From a virus: a stretch of 64,000 bases of DNA. Below the pieces are notes generated by a model. The model worked only from the letters and a program-made list of their open reading frames with translations. It was not told where the DNA came from and made no database searches. Location: the IMG/VR virus record IMGVR_UViG_3300031857_000010, positions 124,001 through 188,000 of that record. One strand, 5' to 3'. Shown in pieces: positions 25,678 to 31,672 of this stretch. The translations under genes were made by a program, and so were the position numbers. Numbering within the stretch: the stretch's first letter is position 1; every line of letters starts with the position of its first letter.

Positions 25678-26253
25678 TTAAGGTATGTACAGAATTGTAG
25701 GATTGTTTTTATGTATATCAATTTCAGGAAATTTAAATTCCCTGAGGTCGAATGGTAAAGATATTAAATGATAACCATTTTTCGTAGGAATTTGACAAAT
25801 TATTTTCATTCCTTCTGGTGGACAGTTATTAATATTACGTTCAACATCTTCAATGAATTCTTCATCGATTGTATCAATATCAATAACCCAAGATTTATTT
25901 TTTCCTGCACCAAACTCTCCACAAACAGAATCATAAGCTGACATTACGGATTTGAAATCTCTGTTCATTATTATATCAGATATTTTCTTCATTGTATGAA
26001 ATGCAGTTTTCTCAAAAGATCTTACATTTAAATTTATACAAGCCCTTGCATTGTGAAAATTACAAATAGCAATTATCTCCGGCATCAAGAACTCTAATTG
26101 ATCTTGTGAACGAATGTAATACGTTTTAATAACTATTGAATTGCTACCTACTTCTGGATTATCTTTTTTTCTTTTTATAATTTGAAGAAAATAAAAATCA
26201 TCTGTAGAATCAAATTTTAAAATTGGATTAATTGCGTAAATGTTATTTATCAT
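25678..26253 (-). CDS. Phage protein, possibly primase-polymerase related (191 aa)
   Basis: It contains KSWVIDIDTID (about 118-128) and GYHLISLPFDLREF (about 161-174). The D-x-D followed by a G-x-H element is the order found in archaeo-eukaryotic primase-like folds, but other motifs are not clear. ARACINLNVRSFEKTAFHTMKK and FGAGKNKSW are reminiscent of conserved phage proteins. The assignment is tentative. It overlaps the upstream 117-aa gene by 11 nt. Confidence 0.7.
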   Translation of the reverse strand: MINNIYAINPILKFDSTDDFYFLQIIKRKKDNPEVGSNSIVIKTYYIRSQDQLEFLMPEIIAICNFHNARACINLNVRSFEKTAFHTMKKISDIIMNRDFKSVMSAYDSVCGEFGAGKNKSWVIDIDTIDEEFIEDVERNINNCPPEGMKIICQIPTKNGYHLISLPFDLREFKFPEIDIHKNNPTILYIP

Positions 26254-26596
26254 TTTGTTTTTTTTCTAAATCGTCAAGTTCTTCTTTTAATCTTCTCAAG
26301 AAACTTTCTTCTCCGTCATCCCCCGACACAAGCCAATCAATGCGTTGGGCATATATCTCTGCTTTGCGAAGAATTACAATTGCTTCTTTGAATTTTTCTA
26401 TTACTTCATCAGGATACTTGTGATGATGTAACTCTTCCGGAAACCTTTCATACCAATCATTGCCGTACCAACGCATGTTTTCCTTCATTAGCTCCTCAGA
26501 TATTTTCTGCCCGTTTTTTTCAACGAGCTTTTCTATCTGGTCTGCTATTTGACCGATTTTGTATTGATTGTAATCAAAAAATCCTCCACTACACAT
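26243..26596 (-). CDS. Conserved-type phage protein (117 aa)
   Basis: This is a helical charged protein with a central WYGNDWYERFPEELHHHKYP segment (about residues 42-62) and a coiled-coil-like C-terminus (SFLRRLKEELDDLEKKQNDK). No catalytic motif is visible. It overlaps the following gene by 11 nt and lies 9 nt downstream of the GIY-YIG gene. Confidence 0.72.
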   Translation of the reverse strand: MCSGGFFDYNQYKIGQIADQIEKLVEKNGQKISEELMKENMRWYGNDWYERFPEELHHHKYPDEVIEKFKEAIVILRKAEIYAQRIDWLVSGDDGEESFLRRLKEELDDLEKKQNDK

Positions 26597-26605
26597 AATT
26601 TTTTT

Positions 26606-27343
26606 TTATTTTTTAGTTTTTATATAATTATCATCATTAATGATTCTACAAATATGAGATTGATGGACATTGAAAATTTTTGCAATTTCTGATTTTGATA
26701 AACCTGAATTATGTAATTCTTTTATTTTATCATAATCTGAAATCTCTAATTTTACATATAATTTTTGGCTTTTACTGAGATTAATATCCTTTCCTATTGA
26801 ACTATAAGTTTTACCTATATTAATGTTGTTGATTATTTTTCTTGATACACCATATAAATCACCAATTTGTTTTTGAGTTAATTCGTTTTCAATTAATAAA
26901 TTTTTTATTTCTACAACTTCTTTTATGGTCAATTTTTTTAATTTTGATTCATAAAAATTGTGTTTTTTTCCTATATTTTTAATTTTATTGCTTTCTCCAA
27001 TTTTTCTTTTTGTTTCCTCTGACATATAAATATAGTGTTCACCTGATTTTGGCAATCTACAATTTAATCCCTTTTTTTTGTCTAAAACTTCAAATAAAAT
27101 GCCATAATATAGTTCTCTTTCAAGTAAAATTTTTACATCACACTCTTCAATGATTTCAAATTTATGTTCTTCAAATCCATATTTTTTTAATGAGTTGAAT
27201 AATTTGGATTGGTTTTCGCATTTTAAATTTTTATATTTACAAAAACGATTTTCGATGTCATTTGAAGAACCAATGTAGATTTTACCATTAGGTGAAGTTA
27301 TTTTGTATATGCCAATCATACATATAAATATGTAGATTTTCAT
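26606..27343 (-). CDS. GIY-YIG homing endonuclease (237-245 aa)
   Basis: The catalytic GIY-YIG domain is near the N-terminus: GIYKITSPNGKIYIGSS, R28 of NRF (numbered from the first Met), then LFNSLKKYGFEEHKFEII and the metal-binding Glu of LLERELYYG. A NUMOD3-like SEETKRKIGESNK segment (about 109-121) and two helix-turn-helix repeats (LTQKQIGDLYGVSRKIINNI; LSKSEIAKIFNVHQSHICRI) bind DNA. M9 (27319) starts directly at the domain and is an equally good start. Free-standing endonucleases like this mobilise themselves between related phages. It is inserted between small phage genes. Confidence 0.92.
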   Translation of the reverse strand: MKIYIFICMIGIYKITSPNGKIYIGSSNDIENRFCKYKNLKCENQSKLFNSLKKYGFEEHKFEIIEECDVKILLERELYYGILFEVLDKKKGLNCRLPKSGEHYIYMSEETKRKIGESNKIKNIGKKHNFYESKLKKLTIKEVVEIKNLLIENELTQKQIGDLYGVSRKIINNINIGKTYSSIGKDINLSKSQKLYVKLEISDYDKIKELHNSGLSKSEIAKIFNVHQSHICRIINDDNYIKTKK

Positions 27344-27358
27344 TAAAATGTCCTCCGC

Positions 27359-27736
27359 TCATATTTTATTTTTATTTTTTACAAATTCGATCAATTTTTT
27401 AATACAAGCAAGTTCTGCTTCTTCGTAGGTATTATATCCTTGTTTAAAATGTCTTTCTTCATACACTCCATATTCATGTAATATATCCCATCTGTATGAA
27501 TAGCCACCATCAGCTACTCCATGTCTGCATACACTACCATCGCATAATTTCTTTTCTCTAAACCAACGGAATGCTTGTTGGTTTAGAATGGCAGGTATTG
27601 TTTTGCCTTCTTTGATTGAATCATTATCATAAACTCTGGTTTGATCATATTCAGAATAAACTGCATAACATGGTTCGTTAAAACCCAATTCCTCACAAAG
27701 GATAAAAGATTCTTGATATGGTAAAAAATCGCTCAT
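27359..27736 (-). CDS. Conserved-type phage hypothetical protein (125 aa)
   Basis: Features include EECEELGFNEPCYAVY-like aromatic/acidic N-terminus (SFILCEELGFNEPCYAVYSE), AFRWFREKK, YSYRWDI and a C-terminal helix EAELACIKKLIEFVK. This layout is common in small phage proteins of unknown role. It lies 3 nt from the 80-aa gene and 15 nt from the GIY-YIG gene. Confidence 0.75.
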   Translation of the reverse strand: MSDFLPYQESFILCEELGFNEPCYAVYSEYDQTRVYDNDSIKEGKTIPAILNQQAFRWFREKKLCDGSVCRHGVADGGYSYRWDILHEYGVYEERHFKQGYNTYEEAELACIKKLIEFVKNKNKI

Positions 27737-27739
27737 ATT

Positions 27740-27982
27740 TTATTTGTTATTAAACTCTTCAAAAAATGGATTTTCTAATTCTTTAAAACCTTCTTCTCTG
27801 TTATCGTACATATAAGCCAAGGTTACAATGCACTGACGCATAACTTCCATATTACCTTCAATATCGTAAGTTTCAACCGTTGTAGTGGTTTTATCTTCTG
27901 ACAATCCTTTATTAAGTTTTCTGGTGAGTGCATTATAATTACTTAATAGTTGCAATCTCAAGCCATCCATCGATACTTTCAT
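27740..27982 (-). CDS. Hypothetical protein (80 aa)
   Basis: This is an all-helical small protein (MKVSMDGLRLQLLSNYNALTR, then GNMEVMRQCIVTLAYMYDNR). It is the first gene after a TGTAAC/CGTTT promoter-like element at 27997-28028 and would lead the transcript that includes the GIY-YIG gene. Confidence 0.75.
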   Translation of the reverse strand: MKVSMDGLRLQLLSNYNALTRKLNKGLSEDKTTTTVETYDIEGNMEVMRQCIVTLAYMYDNREEGFKELENPFFEEFNNK

Positions 27983-27996
27983 ATTTGGTTTTTTGT

Positions 27997-28028
27997 ATTT
28001 AAACGTAAAATTCCACTTTTAAGTTACA
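27997..28028 (-). promoter_or_regulatory. Putative phage promoter, TGTAAC-N-CGTTTAAAT type
   Basis: On the minus strand TGTAACTT starts at 28028 and CGTTTAAAT at 28005 (offset 23). It lies 23 nt upstream of the ATG at 27982 in the divergent region facing the plus-strand gene at 28074. Confidence 0.6.
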
Positions 28029-28073
28029 TATTTATTTAAAAGAACAATTTCTAATATAAAGAAAATCAAAAAA

Positions 28074-28628
28074 TTGACACAAGGGCTTGAAAATAATGAA
28101 AAAAGTCATAAAAATTTAGAAATCAATGACTTAAATGAGCAAATCTGGGTTAAAAGACTAGATATGGTTTTTGATTTGTCTAATTTTAAAGGACTAAAAT
28201 TAAATGAAAAAGAAATTTCTGAATATGTCAATTTTAATAAAAAATATCTGGATAAAATAGAAAAATTGTTAGATAACGTAAAAAAACTAGGTTACTTATT
28301 TGTTTGCGAACCTCAACAAATTGTTTTTGAAAGTGAAAGTTTTTATGAAGAAAAAACTTTTAAATCTGATATTATTTTGACCAAATTAAATAAAATAGAT
28401 TTTCTTGATGTAAACATCTTAAATTATGGATACGGTGATCCAAATAAAATTCATGACATTTACGAATTAGAGTTAACCTCTAATAAAGGAAAAGTTTATA
28501 ACTATGAATTTACTGGCACTGACATGGTGAGATTCTATCATCAAGGTTCAATTATTGATAAGAATGGAGACATAATTGCAATCAATGTTCAAAAAGTCAT
28601 GGATGCGTTGAATAAATATTATTCATGA
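28074..28628 (+). CDS. Hypothetical protein (184 aa, TTG start or shorter)
   Basis: The open frame begins at a TTG (28074); the first in-frame ATG is at 28164 (residue 31). The region between is well composed for coding, so the start is uncertain. The protein is acidic with alternating beta/helix regions (FNKKYLDKIEKLLDNVKKLGYLFVCEPQQIVFESE). No family is recognised. It is one of only six plus-strand genes, followed 30 nt later by the 103-aa gene. Confidence 0.7.
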   Translation: MTQGLENNEKSHKNLEINDLNEQIWVKRLDMVFDLSNFKGLKLNEKEISEYVNFNKKYLDKIEKLLDNVKKLGYLFVCEPQQIVFESESFYEEKTFKSDIILTKLNKIDFLDVNILNYGYGDPNKIHDIYELELTSNKGKVYNYEFTGTDMVRFYHQGSIIDKNGDIIAINVQKVMDALNKYYS

Positions 28629-28658
28629 AAATTTTCATATTTATATACAAAAACTAAA

Positions 28659-28970
28659 ATGGCAAAAAATAAACTAAACATCAACGAATTAAGAAATCTT
28701 GTAAATAAAATCATAAATGAAAATGATATGTTTGTTCGTCCAAAGCGTTTAGATATTTATTCTTTACTTGAGGATCATCTTAAGAATAAAGGTGGAGAAT
28801 TTGCAATTGTATATCAAATCCTTACTACAAGTGACGGTTGGAAAGAGTATAGGAATTTGACTGAAGAACAATATCAAGAAATATTAAACGAGTTAAGGGA
28901 AGATCATCGAAAAAATCATGATGTTGATATTGTAAGAAAAGAGGGATCCGAGATTGTTTTAGGTTTTTAA
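28659..28970 (+). CDS. Hypothetical protein with N-terminal phage tag helix (103 aa)
   Basis: The N-terminus KLNINELRNLVNKIINEND matches the amphipathic helix seen in other candidate virion proteins of this window. The rest is helical and charged (YQEILNELREDHRKNHDVD). It ends shortly before the tRNA array, with which it converges. Confidence 0.7.
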   Translation: MAKNKLNINELRNLVNKIINENDMFVRPKRLDIYSLLEDHLKNKGGEFAIVYQILTTSDGWKEYRNLTEEQYQEILNELREDHRKNHDVDIVRKEGSEIVLGF

Positions 28971-29043
28971 TTACCCTATAACTTTTTTTATATCATTTTA
29001 GTCAGGTTGAAGCTGACTACTTAACTATAAAACATAGTTTTTG

Positions 29044-29120
29044 TACTCCCAAAGGGAATCGAACCCTTATGTGACCAATTACCCTTTCTACTGTGTATAA
29101 GACAGAGGGGATATGGGAGC
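29044..29120 (-). tRNA. tRNA-Ile(UAU)-like gene with displaced D-arm
   Basis: The acceptor GCTCCCA/TGGGAGT (all 7 paired, one G-U) and T-arm AAGGG-TTCGATT-CCCTT are normal. The anticodon arm CTGT-CTTATAC-ACAG gives TAT. Only 7 nt (TATCCCC) separate the acceptor from the anticodon stem, while 21 nt holding the D-loop-like TAATTGGT follow it. CCC before and GGG after the anticodon arm can pair. The layout matches the second Ile-like tRNA at 30146 with a compensatory CTC/GAG change. The 3' end of the endonuclease CDS at 29088 runs into it. Confidence 0.7.
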
Positions 29121-29774
29121 AATTATGTTTTCAATTAATTTATCATCAAAATTTTTACCTCTTATAAAAATCAAATTTATTTTATTTTGAGATGTGACTA
29201 AGTTCAATTTTATTTTATCTTCATCGCTAAAATATCCTTTAATTTCTAAATATCTGTTAAAATCCGGTAAATAAAAATCAGGAGTATAAGTCTTTTTAAC
29301 CCCGTTATTATCAACATAAGAAATATATATTTTTCTTTTCCAAATTATTTTATTCTCATTTAAAATATTTGCTACTTTCAATTCCCACGTACCCCTAACA
29401 ATAAATTTTTCATTATTTATATTGCTAACTTTATACCATTTTATATTTTTAAATCCACCTACACCTAATTCTTCCAAGTTTTTAGACCTAGCCAAAGAAA
29501 GTTTTTCTTTTTGTTCATTGGAAATTTTTTTACCCTTATGCTTTAATCCTATTTTTTTCTTAATTTCATCAGTTAAAATATAATCGACTCCTTTTTTTCT
29601 TGTTTTATCCCATTGGTTTACTGGTTTTTTTATTATTCCATCTTTTACTTTTTGATTATAAATTTCAAAATTACTTTTACGAATTACTCTATTTGGGTTT
29701 AATTTACATGTTTTTTGGTGTGAAATTAAAGAACCTTTATTCGTTATTTCTCTATCACAAAAAATACAATTCAT
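29088..29774 (-). CDS. Homing-type endonuclease, zinc finger + NUMOD3 + PD-(D/E)xK (228 aa)
   Basis: The N-terminal C2H2-like finger CIFCDREITNKGSLISHQKTC (in part, residues 3-23) is followed by a NUMOD3-like helix pair (KKKIGLKHKGKKISNEQKEKLSLARS, about 75-95). A nuclease core follows: YTPDFYLPDFNRYLEIKGYFSDEDK (about 165-190), where D...ExK is the PD-(D/E)xK signature of the EDxHD/very-short-patch-like phage homing nucleases. The last ten codons (APISPLSYTQ) are read from the acceptor and anticodon region of the tRNA-Ile-like gene, so the gene abuts and overlaps its probable target. It is likely a free-standing mobile endonuclease inside the tRNA array. Confidence 0.85.
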   Translation of the reverse strand: MNCIFCDREITNKGSLISHQKTCKLNPNRVIRKSNFEIYNQKVKDGIIKKPVNQWDKTRKKGVDYILTDEIKKKIGLKHKGKKISNEQKEKLSLARSKNLEELGVGGFKNIKWYKVSNINNEKFIVRGTWELKVANILNENKIIWKRKIYISYVDNNGVKKTYTPDFYLPDFNRYLEIKGYFSDEDKIKLNLVTSQNKINLIFIRGKNFDDKLIENIIAPISPLSYTQ

Positions 29775-29813
29775 CTTTTTTAATTATAAATATTTTATAT
29801 AATTAAATTTTGA

Positions 29814-29892
29814 GCCGATGGAGGGACTCGAACCCCCGGTGTTTGTGTTCCAGTTTACAAAACTGGTGCTGTCGCCACTGAGCCACATCGGC
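29814..29892 (-). tRNA. tRNA-Thr(UGU)
   Basis: The acceptor is GCCGATG/CATCGGC, the D-stem GCT/AGC, and the anticodon arm CCAGT-TTTGTAA-ACTGG (anticodon TGT). The T-arm has TTCGAGT. The variable region is 12 nt (AACACAAACACC), longer than the usual 4-5. No CCA is encoded. Confidence 0.88.
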
Positions 29893-29901
29893 AATAATAA
29901 G

Positions 29902-29973
29902 TTCATCCAGAGGAAGTCGAATTCCCATCTTCTGGTTCGTAGCCAGATATTCTCTCCGTTAAACTACAGGTGA
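29902..29973 (-). tRNA. tRNA-Arg(ACG)
   Basis: The anticodon arm is TCTGG-CTACGAA-CCAGA (anticodon ACG, expected to be deaminated to inosine by host TadA). The acceptor TCACCTG/TGGATGA has one mismatch, the D-stem is GTTT/GAAT, the T-loop TTCGACT and the discriminator A. It lies 9 nt from tRNA-Thr. Confidence 0.85.
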
Positions 29974-29980
29974 ATTTTTG

Positions 29981-30054
29981 TACCCCCAGTGGAAGTCGAA
30001 TCCACAAACACCAGATCCTAAGTCTAGCCGCTTTGCCAGTTTGCGTACAGGGGC
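29981..30054 (-). tRNA. tRNA-Leu(UAG) with short variable arm
   Basis: The acceptor is GCCCCTG/TGGGGGT, the D-stem CGC/GCG, and the anticodon arm CTAGA-CTTAGGA-TCTGG (anticodon TAG, reading CUA). The T-arm is GTGGA-TTCGACT-TCCAC and the discriminator is A. The variable region is only 5 nt, whereas leucine tRNAs normally have a long variable arm. Confidence 0.85.
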
Positions 30055-30060
30055 ATTTTA

Positions 30061-30134
30061 TGGAGGTAGGAGATGGGATCAAACCATCGTAGAAGGTTTT
30101 GCAGACCTCCACCTAGTCACTCGGTCATCCTACC
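30061..30134 (-). tRNA. tRNA-Cys(GCA), CCA encoded
   Basis: The acceptor is GGTAGGA/TCCTACC with discriminator T, a cysteine identity element. The anticodon arm is GAGGT-CTGCAAA-ACCTT (GCA), the D-stem ACC/GGT, and the T-loop TTTGATC. It is the only tRNA in the array with a genomically encoded CCA end. Confidence 0.9.
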
Positions 30135-30145
30135 TTACATTATTG

Positions 30146-30222
30146 TTGGGATGGAGGGGATCGAACCCACATGTCACCAATTACTCTTTCAACACGTTAT
30201 CAGCGTGAGGAGATACAACCCA
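30146..30222 (-). tRNA. tRNA-Ile(GAU)-like gene with displaced D-arm
   Basis: The acceptor TGGGTTG/CATCCCA has one T-T mismatch; the T-loop is TTCGATC. The anticodon arm CACG-CTGATAA-CGTG gives GAT. As in the gene at 29044, only TATCTCC precedes the anticodon stem, and a 21-nt segment containing TAATTGGT follows it. CTC and GAG can pair around the arm, co-varying with CCC/GGG in the other copy. The arms appear in the order acceptor, anticodon, D-loop, T. Confidence 0.7.
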
Positions 30223-30283
30223 ATAAAGAAATATTTTGCGTAAAGTATCAGAAATTAATACTTTCTGCAAAAAATTTATTTTG

Positions 30284-30356
30284 ATGTCCCAGCTGGAATC
30301 GAACCAACATCATCAGAGTCAAATTCTGATATAATTAACCGTTATACTATAGGACA
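30284..30356 (-). tRNA. tRNA-Gln(UUG)
   Basis: The acceptor is TGTCCTA/TGGGACA. The anticodon arm TCAGA-ATTTGAC-TCTGA gives TTG. The T-arm is GTTGG-TTCGATT-CCAGC. The D-stem is weak. The 60-nt spacer on its 3' side holds an AAAGTAT/ATACTTT hairpin that may guide processing. Confidence 0.87.
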
Positions 30357-30370
30357 ATATAATATTAGAG

Positions 30371-30440
30371 TGGGATAGGAAGTAATCGAAACTTCGCACC
30401 TATGATTTACAGTCATTGTGAACTCCCCGGTCTCTATCCC
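30371..30440 (-). tRNA. tRNA-Tyr(GUA)
   Basis: The acceptor is GGGATAG/CTATCCC with discriminator A. The anticodon arm ATGA-CTGTAAA-TCAT gives GTA. The T-arm is GAAGT-TTCGATT-ACTTC. The variable region is short, unlike the long-arm bacterial tRNA-Tyr. Confidence 0.85.
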
Positions 30441-30449
30441 AGATATTTG

Positions 30450-30524
30450 TACTCCCGACGGGACTCGAACCCGCAATGACCACCTTGAAAGGGTGGTGAC
30501 TTAAACCAATTTGTCCACAGGAGC
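30450..30524 (-). tRNA. tRNA-Glu(UUC)
   Basis: The acceptor is GCTCCTG/CGGGAGT, the D-stem GAC/GTC, and the anticodon arm CCACC-CTTTCAA-GGTGG (TTC). The T-arm is GCGGG-TTCGAGT-CCCGT and the discriminator A. The cloverleaf is canonical. Confidence 0.93.
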
Positions 30525-30530
30525 ATTAAG

Positions 30531-30611
30531 AGCGAGTAGAGAGAATCGAACTCTCATCTCTGGTTTGGAAGACCAGCATAATTTACTTTCGTTCCACTAT
30601 ACGATACTCGC
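30531..30611 (-). tRNA. tRNA-Gly(UCC) with enlarged D-arm
   Basis: The acceptor is GCGAGTA/TACTCGC with discriminator T (typical of Gly). The anticodon arm is CTGGT-CTTCCAA-ACCAG (TCC) and the T-arm GAGAG-TTCGATT-CTCTC. About 28 nt lie between acceptor and anticodon stem instead of 19, so the D-arm is expanded. Confidence 0.87.
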
Positions 30612-30663
30612 AATTGTGCCAACATGTCAAAGAACAACAACAGATACTCATGTTGTTTTATTG

Positions 30664-30738
30664 TTGCGGGAATGGGAATCGAACCCATGTGATTCAGCTT
30701 ATGAGACTGAGCTGGAACCATCTCCAGTCCATCCCGCA
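30664..30738 (-). tRNA. tRNA-Met(CAU) or Ile2
   Basis: The acceptor is TGCGGGA/TCCCGCA, fully paired, so it is not an initiator. The anticodon arm TCAGT-CTCATAA-GCTGA gives CAT. The D-stem is CTGG/CCAG and the T-arm ATGGG-TTCGATT-CCCAT. If C34 were lysidinylated it would read AUA; this cannot be told here. Confidence 0.88.
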
Positions 30739-30747
30739 ATTTTTAGG

Positions 30748-30820
30748 AGGAGCTACCGAGCTTTGAACTCGGGACTTAACATTGCAAATGTTATGTGTTC
30801 GCCATCTATACCATAGCCCC
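30748..30820 (-). tRNA. tRNA-Ala(UGC)
   Basis: The acceptor GGGGCTA/TAGCTCC carries G3-U70, the alanine identity pair. The anticodon arm is TAACA-TTTGCAA-TGTTA (TGC), and the T-arm CCGAG-TTCAAAG-CTCGG. The discriminator is T rather than the usual A. Confidence 0.9.
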
Positions 30821-30824
30821 ATTG

Positions 30825-30900
30825 TCTGGTAAGCCGGACTCGAACCGACATCAGCTCCTACTTCCAAGGTAGGCGAGGCAACCAATTCCTCCATTACCAG
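30825..30900 (-). tRNA. tRNA-Pro(UGG)
   Basis: The acceptor is CTGGTAA/TTACCAG, the D-stem GAGG/CCTC, and the anticodon arm CCTAC-CTTGGAA-GTAGG (TGG). The T-arm is GTCGG-TTCGAGT-CCGGC and the discriminator A. Confidence 0.93.
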
Positions 30901-30905
30901 TTTAG

Positions 30906-30978
30906 CGGTCTATGAGAGAATCGAACTCTCACCACCCGATAGACAGTCGGGTATCCTTAGCCGTTGGACCAATAGACC
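30906..30978 (-). tRNA. tRNA-Asp(GUC)
   Basis: The acceptor is GGTCTAT/ATAGACC with discriminator G, an aspartate identity element. The anticodon arm is CCCGA-CTGTCTA-TCGGG (GTC; base 37 is T, unusual), and the T-arm GAGAG-TTCGATT-CTCTC. Confidence 0.92.
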
Positions 30979-30990
30979 TTTTTTACTTTG

Positions 30991-31065
30991 TGTACCCGGA
31001 GAGATTCGAACTCTCGACTCCTGCATTAAAAGTGCAGTACTCTAATCCAGCTGAGTTACGGATAC
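30991..31065 (-). tRNA. tRNA-Lys(UUU)
   Basis: The acceptor is GTATCCG/CGGGTAC, the D-stem ACTC/GAGT, and the anticodon arm CTGCA-CTTTTAA-TGCAG (TTT). The T-arm is GAGAG-TTCGAAT-CTCTC and the discriminator A. The cloverleaf is canonical. Confidence 0.95.
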
Positions 31066-31205
31066 ATTTTGAATGCACCCGTAGGCACATTCAGTTATTT
31101 ACGTTTTCGTTTTAATTTATTTTTTGTTTTCATTTCATTTCCAGTTTTCTGGGGACTGAGCCCAGCAGGTATTTGACTCAGCCCCCAACATCATCATTTT
31201 TTTTG
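31066..31205 (-). other. Structured spacer inside tRNA array
   Basis: This 140-nt stretch lies between tRNA-Asn and tRNA-Lys. It holds two hairpins on the minus strand, one with arms GGGGGCTGAG / CTCAG-CCCC-type complement near 31150-31190 and one TGAATGTGCC-TACG-GGTGCATTCA at 31070-31093. Only a 12-codon Lys/Arg-rich frame lies between them. It may be a degenerate tRNA, a processing signal or a small RNA. Confidence 0.45.
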
Positions 31206-31278
31206 CGGGGAATGTGGGCAACGATCCCACACCCTTCTGCTTAACAGGCAGTTGCTCTTCCACTTGAGCTTCTTCCCC
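31206..31278 (-). tRNA. tRNA-Asn(GUU) with atypical T-loop
   Basis: The acceptor is GGGGAAG/ATTCCCC (6 of 7 paired), the D-stem GCTC/GAGC, and the anticodon arm CTGC-CTGTTAA-GCAG (GTT). The discriminator is G, as expected for Asn. The T-loop reads ATCGTTG instead of TTCRANN, so T54 and A58 are lost. Confidence 0.85.
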
Positions 31279-31284
31279 CCTTTG

Positions 31285-31357
31285 TGGAACCGGAGGCTTT
31301 CGAGTCCTCGACCTTTGGATTTTCAGTCCAACGCTCTTCCATCTGAGCTACGGTTCC
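31285..31357 (-). tRNA. tRNA-Phe(GAA)
   Basis: The acceptor is GGAACCG/CGGTTCC, the D-stem GCTC/GAGC, and the anticodon arm TTGGA-CTGAAAA-TCCAA (GAA). The T-loop is CTCGAAA (T54 replaced by C) and the discriminator is A. It is the first tRNA of the array after the terminator at 31369. Confidence 0.93.
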
Positions 31358-31360
31358 AAA

Positions 31361-31393
31361 ACAAAAAACCCCTGAACTTTTTGGGTTCAGGGG
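31361..31393 (-). terminator. Intrinsic terminator between leader ORF and tRNA array
   Basis: A 9-bp perfect stem CCCCTGAAC/GTTCAGGGG (31369-31377 with 31385-31393) is followed on the minus strand by TTTTTTGTTTT. It lies downstream of the 59-aa ORF and just ahead of tRNA-Phe, so it could attenuate transcription into the array. T-rich DNA on the other side also permits plus-strand termination. Confidence 0.85.
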
Positions 31394-31422
31394 CTTCCTT
31401 TATTTTTTTGGTTTTGTGTTTT

Positions 31423-31602
31423 TTACATCACCTTATTTTTAAAGTTATTTGTTCCCCTGAACCCGGTTGGTTTCTCGCTTTGTGTATTATACCCAAAATC
31501 AAATGAACGAGAATCCACTACGGGTAGACATATTGACGCAATAGGCGTACTTATGGCTGCCTGCCAGTTATTCTTGTTAATATGATTATGAAGCGTGTTC
31601 AT
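31423..31602 (-). CDS. Candidate small ORF ahead of the tRNA array (59 aa)
   Basis: This frame of 59 codons starts at ATG 31602 and ends with TAA at 31423, in a region otherwise empty of genes. Its codons are noticeably less AT-biased than neighbouring genes (for example NWQAAISTPIASICLPVVDS). It follows a good Bacteroidetes-type promoter (31673-31703) and precedes an intrinsic terminator, so the transcript is real even if translation is not. It may instead be a small RNA. No relative is recognised. Confidence 0.45.
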   Translation of the reverse strand: MNTLHNHINKNNWQAAISTPIASICLPVVDSRSFDFGYNTQSEKPTGFRGTNNFKNKVM

Positions 31603-31672
31603 TTTTGAAGACTTTATAACTTTTTTTATTCTTGTTTATTAAATAGTAAGAAATTTTATTTTTTCTTGAATG

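Noticed and set aside
29000-29030. AGTCAG/CTGACT hairpin after the plus-strand 103-aa gene as a terminator
   Set aside because: The stem is 6 bp and no T-run follows on either strand; it could be a processing hairpin at the end of the tRNA array instead.
29981-30054. Suppressor tRNA reading the UAG stop codon
   Set aside because: The anticodon is TAG (reads CUA, leucine), not CTA. TAA, TGA and TAG all end genes in this window, so no recoding is indicated.
29900-31115. Several 60-100 aa open frames across the tRNA array on both strands
   Set aside because: They are read through tRNA genes in both orientations, change frame at each tRNA and have no natural composition; they are shadows of RNA genes.
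31104-31142. 12-codon Lys/Arg-rich frame as a ribosomal-protein-like peptide
   Set aside because: Too short and inside a structured spacer; composition alone is not evidence. Kept only as a note in the spacer feature.
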